6,900 bases of DNA from Clostridium sp. (GCA_004554205.1 SFNH01000099.1:1-6900), one strand, 5' to 3'; positions 1 through 6,319 are shown, counted from the first letter of the stretch. Numbers and translations: made by a program. The notes: generated by a model not told the origin, from the letters alone.

Positions 1-1076
1 AACTCGTCTGCGTCAACGTCGGAATCATCAACTTTAAGAATTGTACCGTTCTCCGTGGTCAGCTGAACAAGGCCCTTCAGCATTACGCCCTTATCATCGA
101 AGGCATAGTACTTACCGTTGATCTTCTTGATCTCGCTGGTTACCAGAGTACCATCTCCGTTGGAGTAATACCACTTCTCGTTCTCCTCGTCAGAGTTCTT
201 CGCATCGAACGCCTCATCCGGAACAACCTTGAACCAGCCCTTGGTCACGCGAGCGCCGTCCTCCGGGCTTCTGAAGTAACCCCAGTTGGAAGCGGAAGCA
301 TCCGAACCGGAAGCCGCCTGGCGCCACTCATAGGACATAACACCGTCTGCATCAAAGCCATAGGTCTTGCCATTGATCTTCTTGGTAGCAAGAGTCTTTG
401 TAGTGGCATCCTCGTCCTTAAGCTCAAATCTCTTACCGTTGGAGTTGAAGTAGAACCACTTGTCAGCATCATCGTCCTCGTCGCCCTTTGCGTCGTAAAC
501 GTTGATCTTCTGCCAGCCGGTCTTCATGGAACCGTCTTCCCAGCCACCGAAGTAGTAGGTCGCCTCTTTCCACTCGGTCTCGCCGTGCTTCATCTCAGAG
601 TTTAAGTCTACCCAGCCGTACAGCATCTTGCCGTCAGCGTCAAAGGCATACTTCTTGCCGTCGATGGTTTTCAGCTTGGTCTCGTTGCTGGTGCTGGCCT
701 TGTAAGCCTTACCGTTGGACTGCATGTAGTAGTAACGATACTCTGCCGGGTCGGTGTTCTCATCCTGATCCTCATTTACGATCTTAACCCAGGTGTTGGT
801 AACCATGACACCGTTGCTGTCAACGTAGTAGGTGTTGTTGTTGTCGTCGATCAGCTTGTCGGTAGCCATAGCGCCGCCGTTCTCGGAATCAAGCCAGTAC
901 CAGTTGTTACCGGATTTCTTCCACTCGTCCTCTGCTCTGCTGCCATCTTTGTTGTAGTAGTACCACTGTCCATCTTCCTCAACCCAGCCGGTAGCTGCGA
1001 AAGAGGTCATGGAAGCGCCGATGGCAAGCAGTGCCGCTGCAGATGCTACTGCAACTAACTTTGTCTGCTTTCTCAT
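1..1076 (-). CDS. Exported cell-wall-binding (choline-binding-type) repeat protein, C-terminus off window
   Basis: Reading from an ATG at 1076, the frame stays open for 358 codons to the window edge, so the gene is partial at its 3' end. The start is supported by AAGGAG at 1088-1093, 11 nt upstream. Residues 1-27 form a signal peptide: basic MRKQTK, a hydrophobic Ala/Leu core, and likely cleavage SFA|A. The mature part has degenerate choline-binding-type units (GW, then WYYY or YYF, then DG/NG.M) from residue 30 on, for example near 30-49, 145-187 and 280-333. Several units are interrupted by Asp/Glu-rich insertions (about 101-112, 195-205 and 287-300), which is unusual for the family. No catalytic domain is visible, though one could lie in the missing C-terminus. 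The expected role is a surface protein held non-covalently on wall polymers; ligand and function are inferred. It is transcribed divergently from the predicted CDP-choline enzyme gene. Confidence is high for an exported repeat protein and low for the exact ligand. Confidence 0.88.
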   Translation of the reverse strand, partial: MRKQTKLVAVASAAALLAIGASMTSFAATGWVEEDGQWYYYNKDGSRAEDEWKKSGNNWYWLDSENGGAMATDKLIDDNNNTYYVDSNGVMVTNTWVKIVNEDQDENTDPAEYRYYYMQSNGKAYKASTSNETKLKTIDGKKYAFDADGKMLYGWVDLNSEMKHGETEWKEATYYFGGWEDGSMKTGWQKINVYDAKGDEDDDADKWFYFNSNGKRFELKDEDATTKTLATKKINGKTYGFDADGVMSYEWRQAASGSDASASNWGYFRSPEDGARVTKGWFKVVPDEAFDAKNSDEENEKWYYSNGDGTLVTSEIKKINGKYYAFDDKGVMLKGLVQLTTENGTILKVDDSDVDADE

Positions 1077-1103
1077 AGAAATGCACTCTCCTTTTCTTTT
1101 TTT

Positions 1104-1121
1104 GAATTTCCTTTGAAATTC
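1104..1121 (-). other. Small inverted repeat in the leader of the wall-binding protein gene
   Basis: Perfect 7 bp arms GAATTTC (1104-1110) and GAAATTC (1115-1121) enclose a 4 bp loop. The element lies in the predicted untranslated leader, between the promoter and the ribosome binding site. It lacks a following T-run on the minus strand, so it is not a terminator. It could be an mRNA-stabilising 5' hairpin or a protein-binding site; AT-rich chance remains possible. Confidence 0.35.
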
Positions 1122-1141
1122 CTAAGTTGCATTACGAGGTA

Positions 1142-1170
1142 ATTATACTTCCTATAATGTGAATTATCAA
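1142..1170 (-). promoter_or_regulatory. Sigma-A promoter of the minus-strand wall-binding protein gene
   Basis: On the minus strand, -35 TTGATA (1165-1170) and -10 TATAAT (1142-1147) are separated by exactly 17 bp, close to the ideal housekeeping promoter. Transcription would start near 1135, giving a leader of about 60 nt. Immediately upstream, A-tracts on the minus strand (plus-strand T-runs at 1174-1179, 1183-1188 and 1193-1196) recur every 9 bp and resemble an UP element, which suggests strong expression. Confidence 0.8.
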
Positions 1171-1306
1171 TAGTTTTTTACATTTTTTCTCATTTTCAGA
1201 ATAAATGTCAAACTCTTGATACATCGTAAGAAGTTACCACCTCTCCATCACAATCACAGTATAATACACTTTTTTCAGAAATGCTATAACGAAACCCTAA
1301 GCGTTT

Positions 1307-1328
1307 TCTTACGGAAATCTTACAGAAA
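1307..1328 (+). repeat. Tandem 11 bp direct repeat in the divergent intergenic region
   Basis: TCTTACGGAAA (1307-1317) is followed directly by TCTTACAGAAA (1318-1328), two copies with one mismatch. The 11 bp period is about one helical turn. Direct repeats of a 6 bp core separated by 5 bp (TCTTAC-N5-TCTTAC) are the typical shape of binding sites for OmpR/PhoB-family response regulators. Which protein binds, if any, cannot be told from the window. Confidence 0.45.
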
Positions 1329-1345
1329 GCAAATTTTTCCCACAA

Positions 1346-1367
1346 ATTGTACTTATATTAGTACAAT
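1346..1367. promoter_or_regulatory. 22 bp near-perfect palindrome, candidate operator
   Basis: The arms ATTGTACT (1346-1353) and AGTACAAT (1360-1367) are exact reverse complements around the centre TATATT. Ten of eleven base pairs are symmetric. The site lies 35 bp upstream of the extended -10 of the HTH-LicC-LicA gene, a position fitting a dimeric winged-helix or TetR/MarR-type regulator. The neighbouring protein has its own N-terminal winged helix and is the obvious candidate binder, but that link is inference. There is no T-run after it, so it is not a terminator. Confidence 0.6.
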
Positions 1368-1399
1368 CTTTGTTTTTGCTGGGATTTTGTCATATCGCG

Positions 1400-1408
1400 T
1401 GCTATAAT
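1400..1408 (+). promoter_or_regulatory. Extended -10 promoter of the HTH-LicC-LicA gene
   Basis: TGC followed by TATAAT (1403-1408) is a full extended -10 element. The -35 position 17 bp upstream (TGGGAT) is poor, so recognition would rest on the TGn motif or on an activator bound upstream. Transcription would start near 1415, leaving a leader of about 42 nt. Confidence 0.6.
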
Positions 1409-1456
1409 GTTCATAAGTTTTTAATTTCACTCGTTTTTGAACACAAGGAGGAGTTT

Positions 1457-3235
1457 ATGGACCGGATCGGATTGATTTGCCGTTATATAAAGGAAGAACC
1501 ACGCAGCACCCAGAGGGAGCTGGCGCAGAAAATGGATGTGTCGCTGGGCACGGTGAACACTCTTATTAAGGAAGCAATGGCTCAGCGCCTGATCGCGCAG
1601 GGCAGAAGTGTCGCCGGAACTTACGAGCTGACCGAAAGGGGGGAGACCTTTTTGGAGCAGTTTAAGGTGGACGGCGCGCTGATCATCGCCGCGGGCTTCG
1701 GCTCCCGCTTTGTGCCACTGACCTTCGAGACGCCGAAGGGGCTTTTGGAGGTATTCGGCGAGCGGATGATCGAGCGGCAGATTCGCCAGCTCCATGAGGC
1801 AGGTATCACCGACATCACGATTGCCGTCGGGTATCTGAAGGAAAAGTTTGAATACCTCATTGATAAATACCGGGTGAAGCTCCTCTACAACCCGGAGTAC
1901 GCGAGCAAAAATACGCTCGCCACCATCTACCGGGCGCGCGAGGTCTTGCGGGGGCGCAATATGTATGTGCTGTCCTCCGACAACTGGATGCGGGAAAATA
2001 TGTTTCACCCCTGGGAATGCGGCGCATGGTACTCCGCTTCGTACATGAGCGGCGATACCTCGGAATGGGTTCTTTCTTATAATAAGAAGGGACGCATCAC
2101 GGGAATCCAGGTGGGCGGGCGGGACGCCTGGGTGATGTATGGGCCTGTTTTCTTCTCGAAATCATTTTCTGACGCGTTTCTTCCTATATTAGAGAGCTGC
2201 TACCGGACGCCGGGGACGGAGCAGCTTTACTGGGAGCATGTGCTGATGGAGCATATCGGGGAGTTGGAAATGGATATCAACCGCCAGCCCGAAAATCAGG
2301 TTTACGAGTTTGAGAATCTGGAAGAACTGCGCAAATTTGACACCCGCTATCAAAATCAATCGGATAACAGGGCGCTTAAATTGATCTCACGGGTGTTTGA
2401 GGTGCCGGAATCGGAGATTTGCGATATTCGCTGTCTGAAATCGGGCATGACAAACAAATCGTTTCTGTTCCGGGTGGCAGAGAAGCATTACATCTGTCGG
2501 ATTCCCGGCCCGGGAACGGAGCTTTTGATCAACCGGCAGCAGGAGGCTGACGTCTACGAGGCAATCCGCCCCCTTGGTCTGTCGGAGCACATTGTATACA
2601 TGAACGGAAGAACCGGATATAAGATAGCGGAGTATTACGAGGGGGCCAGAAACTGCCGGGCGGACAGCCGGGCGGATATGGCGGAATGTATAAAAGCGCT
2701 ACACCGCCTCCATGAATCGGGGCTGTCTGTCGGGCATGAATTTGATATCCGCGAGCGCATTTCCTTCTATGAGCGGCTCTGCACGGCGCACGGCGGCACA
2801 TTATTTGAGGATTATGATGAGGTGCGCGGGAAGATGGATGAGCTGATGGACCGGCTTGACAGCCTGAAACGTCCGAAAACTCTGGCGCACATCGACAGCG
2901 TGGCGGATAATTTCCTGTTTCTGCCGGACGGCTCCGTGCGCCTGATCGACTGGGAGTACGCCGGGATGTGCGACCCGCTGATCGATGTGGGGATGTGCGC
3001 GATTTATTCCTATTATAATGAAGAGAATGTAGATGCGCTGATGGAACTGTATTTCGGAAGGAGGCCGGAGCCTGCGGAGCGTCTCGTGGTTTACTCCTAC
3101 ATTGCGCTCGGCGGATTTTTGTGGAGCTTATGGGCGGTGTACAAGGCGTCTCTTGGCGAGGAGTTCGGCGAGTACACGCTGATCATGTACCGCTACGCAA
3201 AGCGGTATTACCAAAAGATTTTAGAATTGCCATAA
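1457..3235 (+). CDS. Trifunctional fusion: winged HTH, LicC-like phosphocholine cytidylyltransferase, LicA-like choline kinase
   Basis: This 592-residue cytosolic protein starts at the ATG at 1457, which follows a perfect AAGGAGG (1445-1451); an upstream in-frame ATG at 1370 has no such site and lies before the promoter. Residues 1-70 form a winged helix-turn-helix (helices around 18-45, wing GTYELTERG). Residues 73-298 match the LicC/NTP-transferase fold: nucleotide loop AAGFGSRF (78-85), TPKGLLEVFGE (92-102), SSDN (173-176) where LicC has the acidic metal site, and EFENLEEL near 284-291. Residues 302-592 match choline/aminoglycoside kinases: SGMTNKSF (329-336), catalytic HID....N (478-485, D480 and N485) and metal-binding IDWEYA (497-502). 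Together these would phosphorylate choline with ATP and then form CDP-choline with CTP, for decoration of teichoic acid or glycolipid. Ethanolamine or another amino alcohol is possible. LicC-LicA fusions are known (for example in Treponema); the added HTH suggests NadR-like self-regulation. Both neighbours encode choline-binding-type proteins. No terminator is seen before the next gene. Confidence 0.88.
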   Translation: MDRIGLICRYIKEEPRSTQRELAQKMDVSLGTVNTLIKEAMAQRLIAQGRSVAGTYELTERGETFLEQFKVDGALIIAAGFGSRFVPLTFETPKGLLEVFGERMIERQIRQLHEAGITDITIAVGYLKEKFEYLIDKYRVKLLYNPEYASKNTLATIYRAREVLRGRNMYVLSSDNWMRENMFHPWECGAWYSASYMSGDTSEWVLSYNKKGRITGIQVGGRDAWVMYGPVFFSKSFSDAFLPILESCYRTPGTEQLYWEHVLMEHIGELEMDINRQPENQVYEFENLEELRKFDTRYQNQSDNRALKLISRVFEVPESEICDIRCLKSGMTNKSFLFRVAEKHYICRIPGPGTELLINRQQEADVYEAIRPLGLSEHIVYMNGRTGYKIAEYYEGARNCRADSRADMAECIKALHRLHESGLSVGHEFDIRERISFYERLCTAHGGTLFEDYDEVRGKMDELMDRLDSLKRPKTLAHIDSVADNFLFLPDGSVRLIDWEYAGMCDPLIDVGMCAIYSYYNEENVDALMELYFGRRPEPAERLVVYSYIALGGFLWSLWAVYKASLGEEFGEYTLIMYRYAKRYYQKILELP

Positions 3236-3251
3236 AAATGTAATAAAAATG

Positions 3252-3282
3252 TTACCACTTTTGCCGCATATTATGTTATACT
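3252..3282 (+). promoter_or_regulatory. Likely promoter of the second repeat protein gene
   Basis: TGT followed by TATACT (3277-3282) is an extended -10. The best -35 is TTACCA (3252-3257) at a long 19 bp spacing, so this part is weaker. Directly upstream, ATAAAAATGT occurs twice 11 bp apart (3232-3241 and 3243-3252), giving phased A-tracts like an UP element. Transcription would start near 3289 with a leader of about 40 nt. The 93 bp gap after the upstream gene has no terminator, so readthrough is also likely. Confidence 0.55.
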
Positions 3283-3328
3283 ATCCACAAAAGCAGGCAA
3301 ATAAATTTACTCACAAGGAGGAAATCAT

Positions 3329-4486
3329 ATGAGAAGCAAAAGGCGTCTGACCGCCGCCCTGACTGTCGGCATGGTGGGGGTGATGGCTCTCGCTTCCAGC
3401 TTTGCGGCTTATGCGGCCGGCTGGCAGCAGAAGGACAGCACCTACTATTATTATGATGACAATGGCAGTATGCACAAGGGCTGGCTGAACACATCAAACG
3501 GGTATTACTATCTGGATCTCTCCACCGGAAAGATGACTACCGGGTGGCAGCAGATCAACAACAAATGGTATTATTTCCAGACCAACGGTGTTATGGCGAC
3601 CGGCTGGGTCAATGCAGGCGGGCAGTATTATTACCTCCTGGCCGACGGCACGATGCACACGGGCTGGCTGAATATCGGCAGCGATTATTATTTCCTGAAA
3701 AACGACGGCGCTATGGCAACCGGCTGGCAACAGATGGACAATGCCTGGTTCTACTTCGACCCGGCTAACGGCAAGTGCACAGTCAATACGGCGCGTGAAG
3801 TCGACGGAAACTGGTATATGTTCGGAGCAGACGGAAAGATGAAGACTGGCTGGCAGCAGCTTAACGGATATTATTACTATTTCCACACCGACGGTAAGAT
3901 GATGACCGGCTGGCTCAGCGACGGTACGAACAAATACTATATGGATCCGGCGAACGGTCAGATGGCTGTCGCCTGGAAACAGATCGGGGGATATTATTAC
4001 TATTTCAACAATTCGGGCCACAGACAGACGGGCTGGATTCAGGTAGATGGTGCCTATTACTATCTTGATCCGAGCGCAGACGGGCGTATGGTTACAAATG
4101 CCACCAAGGTGATCGACGGCGTATCTTACACCTTTGGTTCCAACGGCGTGTGCAACACAGGCAATTCCACCGTAAACAGTTCCGCGCCTAATTTAGGAAA
4201 CTCTACCACGCCGGGCTTAGGCGGCTCCACTGTACCGGGCGGCAACACAGGCATGGCGCCATTTAGCAACAATAATACTAACAACAACAACGCAAACAGC
4301 GGCCCGGGAGTGTCCGGTTCTCCCACCGTGGGGAACGGAACCTCTACTCCGGGGGGCAGCGGTTTCTCCTCCGGGACCACAGCCTCCGCTCCGGGCAGCG
4401 GCACGAGCAGCAACACCCCAGGCGGCTCATCCTCCCCAAGCAGTTCCAATCTGCAGCCGGGACAGACAGGCGGTCCGAAACCGTGA
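3329..4486 (+). CDS. Exported choline-binding-type repeat protein with low-complexity C-terminal tail
   Basis: This 385-residue protein starts at an ATG placed 7 nt after a perfect AAGGAGG (3315-3321). Residues 1-29 are a signal peptide (MRSKRR, hydrophobic core, likely cleavage AYA|A). Residues 31-277 are about twelve consecutive units of roughly 20 residues with the pattern GW.......YYYF...G.M.T, the aromatic signature of cell-wall/choline-binding repeats that stack into a solenoid and hold quaternary ammonium headgroups between Trp and Tyr side chains. Residues 278-385 are a Gly/Ser/Thr/Asn/Pro-rich tail with an Asn-rich run near 314-322. There is no LPXTG motif, membrane anchor or enzymatic domain, so the protein appears to be a pure binding solenoid plus flexible tail. 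It lies 93 bp downstream of the predicted CDP-choline enzyme gene, which supports phosphocholine-decorated polymer as ligand. Its function beyond binding is unknown: adhesin, wall scaffold or spacer. Confidence 0.9.
   Translation: MRSKRRLTAALTVGMVGVMALASSFAAYAAGWQQKDSTYYYYDDNGSMHKGWLNTSNGYYYLDLSTGKMTTGWQQINNKWYYFQTNGVMATGWVNAGGQYYYLLADGTMHTGWLNIGSDYYFLKNDGAMATGWQQMDNAWFYFDPANGKCTVNTAREVDGNWYMFGADGKMKTGWQQLNGYYYYFHTDGKMMTGWLSDGTNKYYMDPANGQMAVAWKQIGGYYYYFNNSGHRQTGWIQVDGAYYYLDPSADGRMVTNATKVIDGVSYTFGSNGVCNTGNSTVNSSAPNLGNSTTPGLGGSTVPGGNTGMAPFSNNNTNNNNANSGPGVSGSPTVGNGTSTPGGSGFSSGTTASAPGSGTSSNTPGGSSSPSSSNLQPGQTGGPKP
3419..4159 (+). repeat. Array of about twelve 60-bp coding repeats (GW/YYY units)
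   Basis: The coding sequence of residues 31-277 repeats with a period of about 60-63 bp. Units begin at GW or AW codons at residues 31, 51, 72, 92, 112, 132, 174, 194, 215 and 235; the units at 132 and 235 are double length, because the following repeat has lost its GW. The repeats are diverged at DNA level, so the array is probably old rather than freshly expanded. Confidence 0.8.
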
Positions 4487-4507
4487 TATTTAATCACCGA
4501 TGATACA

Positions 4508-4541
4508 GAAAAAAGAGCTCCGAAAATGGAACTCTTTTTTC
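4508..4541. terminator. Bidirectional intrinsic terminator between convergent genes
   Basis: A long stem pairs 4508-4521 with 4528-4541 around the loop GAAAAT, with one C/A mismatch (4518/4531). The stem ends in AAAAAAGAG on one side and CTCTTTTTT on the other, so each strand sees a hairpin followed by a T-run. It lies 22 nt after the stop of the repeat protein and 13 nt after the stop of leuA, so it would end transcription in both directions. Confidence 0.85.
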
Positions 4542-4553
4542 TATATCTATCAT

Positions 4554-6239
4554 TTATGAGTAGAACAACCGGTTCACCGCGCTGAATATGCCGCGTATGG
4601 ACGCTCTGGTGATATTCGAGCTGATGCCCACGCCGTAAGTCACTCTCCCGCTCGCCTGATCCATCAGGTGAATGTAGGAAGCCGCCTGCGCGTTGGAGCC
4701 GGAGCGGAGCGCGTGCTCGTTGTAATCCAACACCCTGATCTGGATACCGAGCGCATCTTCCAGACCGCGCTGTACCGCGTCGATCGGCCCGTTTCCTACG
4801 CCCTCGAAGCTCTTTTCCACACCGTGGTCGGTGTAGGAGACCTTCGCGAGCGTCGCGTATACGCCATCCTCCACTTCCGTGTCGGTAATCTGCAATTTGC
4901 GGAAATGCATCGGCTCCTTCTTGTCGAGATAGCAGCGCTTGAACTCGTCCATGATCTGCTCCGGAGCGACTTCGCCCTGCTGCTCGGAAATCTTCTGAAT
5001 CACGTCCGCGAACTCCTTGTGCATACCCTTCGGCAGCTTGAAGCCATAGAAGGTATCCATCACAAAGGCTACGCCGCCCTTTCCGGACTGGCTGTTGATA
5101 CGCACGATAGGCTCGTACTGCCTGCCGATGTCGGATGGGTCGATAGGCAGATACGGAACCTCCCAGTAAGGATCCTTCCGCTCCCCCCGCGCCTGCATAC
5201 CCTTGTTGATCGCATCCTGATGAGAGCCGGAGAATGCGGTAAATACCAGCTTGCCGGCGTACGGGTGGCGAGGATGGATATCCATCTTTGTGCAGCGCTC
5301 ATAGACCTCCGCGATCTCACGGATATTGTCAATCTCAAGTTCAGGGTTGACGCCCTGGGAAAACATATTGTACGCCAGAGTCAAAATGTCAACGTTTCCG
5401 GTGCGCTCGCCGTTTCCGAAAAGCGTTCCCTCCACGCGGTCTGCGCCGGCAAGCAGCGCGAGCTCCGTCGCCGCAACGCCTGTCCCACGGTCGTTGTGCG
5501 GATGCACACTTAAGATAATGCTGTCGCGATCCTTTAAGTGGCGGTCCATCCACTCCACCTGGTCGGCGTATACGTTCGGCGTGTTCATCTCGACTGTATT
5601 CGGCAGGTTGATGATGATCGGTCTCTCGGGCGTCGCCATGCCCCAGGTATCCTGGACGGCGGTGCAGATGTCGAGCGCAAAATCAAGCTCTGTGCCGCTG
5701 AAGCTCTCCGGGGAGTACTCTAACATCAGATCGCCATCGTACTCCGCCATGTACTTCTTTACGAGTTCCGTGCCCTCAATGGCAATCTGCTTGATCTCCT
5801 CTCTGTCCTTGTGGAATACGACATCGCGCTGGAGGGTCGAGGTGGAGTTGTAAATGTGCATCACCACCTTCTTGATGCCCCGAATCGCCTCGAAGGTCCG
5901 TTTGATCAGATGCTCGCGGCACTGTACTAATACCTGAACCCGCACATCATCGGGAATCATTTTACGTTCCACAAGCTGCCTTAAGAAATCGTATTCAATC
6001 TGGGAGGCTGCCGGGAATCCGATCTCGATTTCCTTGAAGCCCAGCTTCACCAGCATATTGAAGAATTCAACCTTCTCCTCGACCACCATCGGCTCGATCA
6101 GAGCCTGATTGCCATCCCTGAGATCAACGCTGCACCAGATCGGCGCTTTCTCAATCTCCTTATCCGGCCACTTCCGCTCCGGATAGAAAACCACCGGATT
6201 CTTCCTGTATTTCTGATAATTTAACATTTTTCCCATCAT
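4554..6239 (-). CDS. leuA: 2-isopropylmalate synthase (long clostridial/actinobacterial type)
   Basis: The enzyme condenses acetyl-CoA with 2-oxoisovalerate to 2-isopropylmalate, the first committed step of leucine synthesis, in the cytosol. The 561-residue length fits the long LeuA type. The TIM-barrel catalytic part (about 30-330) shows SVDLRDGNQAL (37-47, catalytic Arg41 and metal-binding Asp42), the NLPNTVEMNTPN segment (211-222), HPHNDRGTG (246-254, metal-binding His246 and His248) and GNGERTGNVD (275-284). The C-terminal part from about 445 matches the leucine-sensing regulatory domain, ending in a GISSNITRASIRGI segment (538-551). Start choice is uncertain: codons 1, 2 and 5 are all ATG, the AAAAGGG box lies very close to the first two, and relatives commonly begin MLNY, which would be codon 5 (start at 6227). 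The gene appears monocistronic, with its own promoter upstream and a terminator downstream; leuB, leuC and leuD are not adjacent. It could be confused with homocitrate or citramalate synthase, but the length and motifs favour LeuA strongly. Confidence 0.96.
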   Translation of the reverse strand: MMGKMLNYQKYRKNPVVFYPERKWPDKEIEKAPIWCSVDLRDGNQALIEPMVVEEKVEFFNMLVKLGFKEIEIGFPAASQIEYDFLRQLVERKMIPDDVRVQVLVQCREHLIKRTFEAIRGIKKVVMHIYNSTSTLQRDVVFHKDREEIKQIAIEGTELVKKYMAEYDGDLMLEYSPESFSGTELDFALDICTAVQDTWGMATPERPIIINLPNTVEMNTPNVYADQVEWMDRHLKDRDSIILSVHPHNDRGTGVAATELALLAGADRVEGTLFGNGERTGNVDILTLAYNMFSQGVNPELEIDNIREIAEVYERCTKMDIHPRHPYAGKLVFTAFSGSHQDAINKGMQARGERKDPYWEVPYLPIDPSDIGRQYEPIVRINSQSGKGGVAFVMDTFYGFKLPKGMHKEFADVIQKISEQQGEVAPEQIMDEFKRCYLDKKEPMHFRKLQITDTEVEDGVYATLAKVSYTDHGVEKSFEGVGNGPIDAVQRGLEDALGIQIRVLDYNEHALRSGSNAQAASYIHLMDQASGRVTYGVGISSNITRASIRGIFSAVNRLFYS

Positions 6240-6247
6240 CCCTTTTC

Positions 6248-6319
6248 TTTTCAGCTAATGTTTTTTTATTCTAGCATGTTTTCCTTTTACTGGCAAGCGA
6301 TTCAGACGGTTTTCAGCTA
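6248..6319. promoter_or_regulatory. Exact 10 bp repeat pair flanking the leuA promoter
   Basis: TTTTCAGCTA occurs at 6248-6257 and again at 6310-6319, one copy downstream and one upstream of the promoter elements. Each contains the TTTTCAG core of the CodY box (AATTTTCWGAAAATT) but matches the full box only weakly. CodY regulates branched-chain amino acid genes in Gram-positive bacteria, so the position is suggestive; binding is inference. Confidence 0.3.
6268..6296 (-). promoter_or_regulatory. Promoter of leuA
   Basis: On the minus strand, -35 TTGCCA (6291-6296) and -10 TAGAAT (6268-6273) are separated by 17 bp, with TGC directly before the -10 (extended -10). Transcription would start near 6261, leaving only about 20-35 nt before the start codon. 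That leaves no room for a T-box or leader-peptide attenuator. Confidence 0.75.

Noticed and set aside
1216..1407. 63-codon plus-strand open frame in the divergent intergenic region
   Set aside because: It begins at TTG without a ribosome binding site, overlaps the palindrome, the tandem repeat and the promoter, and its product has no protein-like features.
1427..2008. 193-codon minus-strand open frame antisense to the HTH-LicC-LicA gene
   Set aside because: It covers the HTH and cytidylyltransferase coding region, which has clear family motifs on the plus strand. The antisense product is Pro/His/Arg-rich with no domain.
3494..4021. 175-codon minus-strand open frame with repetitive Ile/Val-rich product
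   Set aside because: Its periodicity is only the reverse complement of the GW/YYY repeats encoded on the plus strand.
3419..4159. CRISPR-like or satellite array
   Set aside because: The regular 60 bp period is coding, in frame, and diverged between copies; it is explained by protein repeats.
4668..5513. 281-codon plus-strand open frame antisense to leuA
   Set aside because: It lies wholly within the strongly supported leuA gene, has no recognisable domain or ribosome binding site, and reads as the shadow of a GC-rich third-position pattern.
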